Below, one piece after another: positions 32,901-33,112 of a DNA stretch of 33,112 nucleotides (position 1 is the stretch's first letter; the number at the start of each line of letters is the position of its first letter). The stretch comes from Terriglobia bacterium. GTDB taxonomy: Bacteria; Acidobacteriota; Terriglobia; Bryobacterales; Bryobacteraceae. Below the pieces are notes generated by a model. That model ran no database searches. It saw only the letters and a list, made by a program, of their open reading frames with translations, and was not told the origin of the DNA. Position numbers and translations under genes: made by a program. The stretch covers positions 1 to 33,112 of the forward strand of contig JAIQFL010000098.1 of the NCBI GenBank assembly GCA_020073365.1, written 5' to 3'.

Positions 32901-33112
32901 GCGGCTCGCACCAGGGTGCGGAAGCCCTGCTGTTCGCAGCGCACCACGTAATCGCCCGCGGGCAGGGCTGGAGCGCTGTAGAACCCCTCCGCGTTGGCCA
33001 ACGCGGACCGCACAGAATCGGTGGCCTTGTTGGTGATGGTGATTTTGGCGTTGGGAATGACCGCGCCCGATTCGTCGGTCACGGTTCCCGTAATGATCCC
33101 TGTAGGCGCTTG
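29930..33112 (-). CDS. TonB-dependent receptor, N-terminus outside the window
   Basis: At least 1,060 residues; the frame is open to the last base, so the start codon and signal peptide lie beyond the window. The visible part begins inside a CarboxypepD_reg domain (TGIITGTVTDESGAVIPNAK). A plug domain follows (NGRSYMQLAKLEPGVTIASG, then GGAVNVVTKAGTNQWHGDGY), then a long barrel (including RLFFFFNYEYMNQ and LSKRFQNHYQFTASYALQKG). It ends in FQLGARFSF, a normal C-terminus with the terminal Phe needed for outer-membrane assembly. It is a paralogue of the receptor at 23193-26723, sharing order and motifs but not close in sequence. The ligand is unknown. Its 3' end faces the cytochrome operon across the cruciform element. 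Confidence 0.92.
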   Translation of the reverse strand, partial: QAPTGIITGTVTDESGAVIPNAKITITNKATDSVRSALANAEGFYSAPALPAGDYVVRCEQQGFRTLVRAATVEAGSTTSVNLPMQVGGATEVVNVEAAGAQINYESHSIQGVIESASIENLPLNGRSYMQLAKLEPGVTIASGSVAQFNTLFTVSVLGAGNRTLFTLDGGNVSDNIDVGGGMSSMNLSQESVQEFQLSSVNFDLSTGIAAGGAVNVVTKAGTNQWHGDGYYYFRDHNMAAYPGLVRNPANPNPFFARRNPGATLGGPLKKDRLFFFFNYEYMNQVQALTIQSTDPAFLPLTGTYGSPYIGKTLSLRIDDRLSDKHSLFLRYSHDGNSGFGQSLEFGDPSNWAHNTNWADQSIIGITSTLKPTIVNDLRFQYNYWNNHNTQPSAAECSAPCVAGSLPNVFTFVGSNMPAVGPNFNAPQGRNTRRFEVIESLIWQKGKHRFKFGGDLNPTKSAGLWGFCTPMCVGAYSPTYIRNIFGAATPLYFPTLPTALKTDADVLNLPVLNINSSIFSGIGVGAISTPAPYGYASQRYYDQYRAYFQDTWKITPRFTLNYGLAWNAQKGFYNSNLAKPQYLAPILGTGSDNLGPTVNNTKEFQPAFGFAWSPFKDNKTVFRGGAGIYWDSTPGYYKLREAPVIGPVGNGRSTLAASAFTNIYPGIINFATNTPLAVGANLSLSALYNMTIGQFVNLVNQELPDIQAKLAPANPQRDGPFTVSGIDVAKQGVEIYPTHFPLARSYQTSVGIQRDLGHGMVLTADWARRQGENVSLSEVDYNLFNRYINGVQTPVIRKCATSEVFVPGIECSSGTITFWTDQGRAVYDGLLVKLSKRFQNHYQFTASYALQKGLSETVWDDTNWMAGYGQYLPHHNLNVAGTVELRWGFTISVNSSIISRTPVTANVSSLELPGTVNAGSTEPLPGLTYGCLNAGCGKADVTNAVNAFNTTYAGQKNANGGTINPLALPSDYQLGDPTFTQDFRVTKVFRYKERARLSIFGEVFNAFNIANLSGYSSTLDTKNANPAAQTFSFGQPTQRVVQTFGSGGPRAFQLGARFSF

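Overview
The window looks like a chromosomal segment of a GC-rich member of the Acidobacteriota, most likely of the Solibacter/Bryobacter type. The reasons are several large MacB/FtsX-like permeases of the acidobacterial duplicated orphan permease (ADOP) kind, one of them next to a PadR regulator, two very large TonB-dependent receptors with an N-terminal carboxypeptidase-like regulatory domain, and an ECF sigma/zinc-binding anti-sigma pair. The taxonomic assignment is inference from gene content; no 16S gene is present.

Layout. 1-226: tandem tRNA-Gly(GCC) and tRNA-Cys(GCA). 368-3107: a small mobile remnant on the minus strand (tyrosine integrase, excisionase-like HTH, two replication-accessory-like unknowns), headed by a perfect 10-bp hairpin; no att repeat could be found. 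3114-4326: ECF sigma and anti-sigma factor, whose reading frame switches near its membrane helix. 4543-7475: phosphoesterase/phospholipase C-like secreted protein, an unknown 199-aa protein and a caspase-fold-like (DUF4347-like) protein broken by one frameshift, all on the minus strand. 7476-8779: an orphan gene and a gene remnant lying between two copies of a 23-bp direct repeat. 8780-11351: a tightly coupled plus-strand operon of PfkB-type sugar kinase, rhomboid protease, glutaredoxin-like protein and BshB1-type deacetylase. 11368-14336: PadR regulator and ADOP permease. 14460-15611: winged-helix protein of the YcaQ/AlkX kind. 15873-18362: second ADOP permease with a textbook sigma-70 promoter, divergent from a secreted single-cysteine MsrA. 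19436-20995: OmpA-family envelope protein. 21177-23027: a third ADOP-type gene, clearly decayed. 23193-26723: TonB-dependent receptor. 26900-27988: Tat-exported Gfo/Idh/MocA oxidoreductase. 28235-29841: secreted heavy-metal-binding-domain protein plus cytochrome c-like protein. 29848-29916: cruciform repeat. 29930-33112: second TonB-dependent receptor, cut by the window end.

Functional themes are envelope and nutrient uptake (receptors, OmpA, phosphoesterase), export or envelope permeases, and thiol redox (BshB1, glutaredoxin, MsrA). The most unusual pieces are the caspase-like gene with its unknown partner beside the sigma/anti-sigma pair, the kinase-rhomboid-glutaredoxin-BshB1 operon, and the repeat structures. 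Four single-base frame disruptions were seen, three of them at short C/G runs, so part of the apparent decay could be assembly error. No CRISPR array, rRNA or complete insertion sequence was seen.
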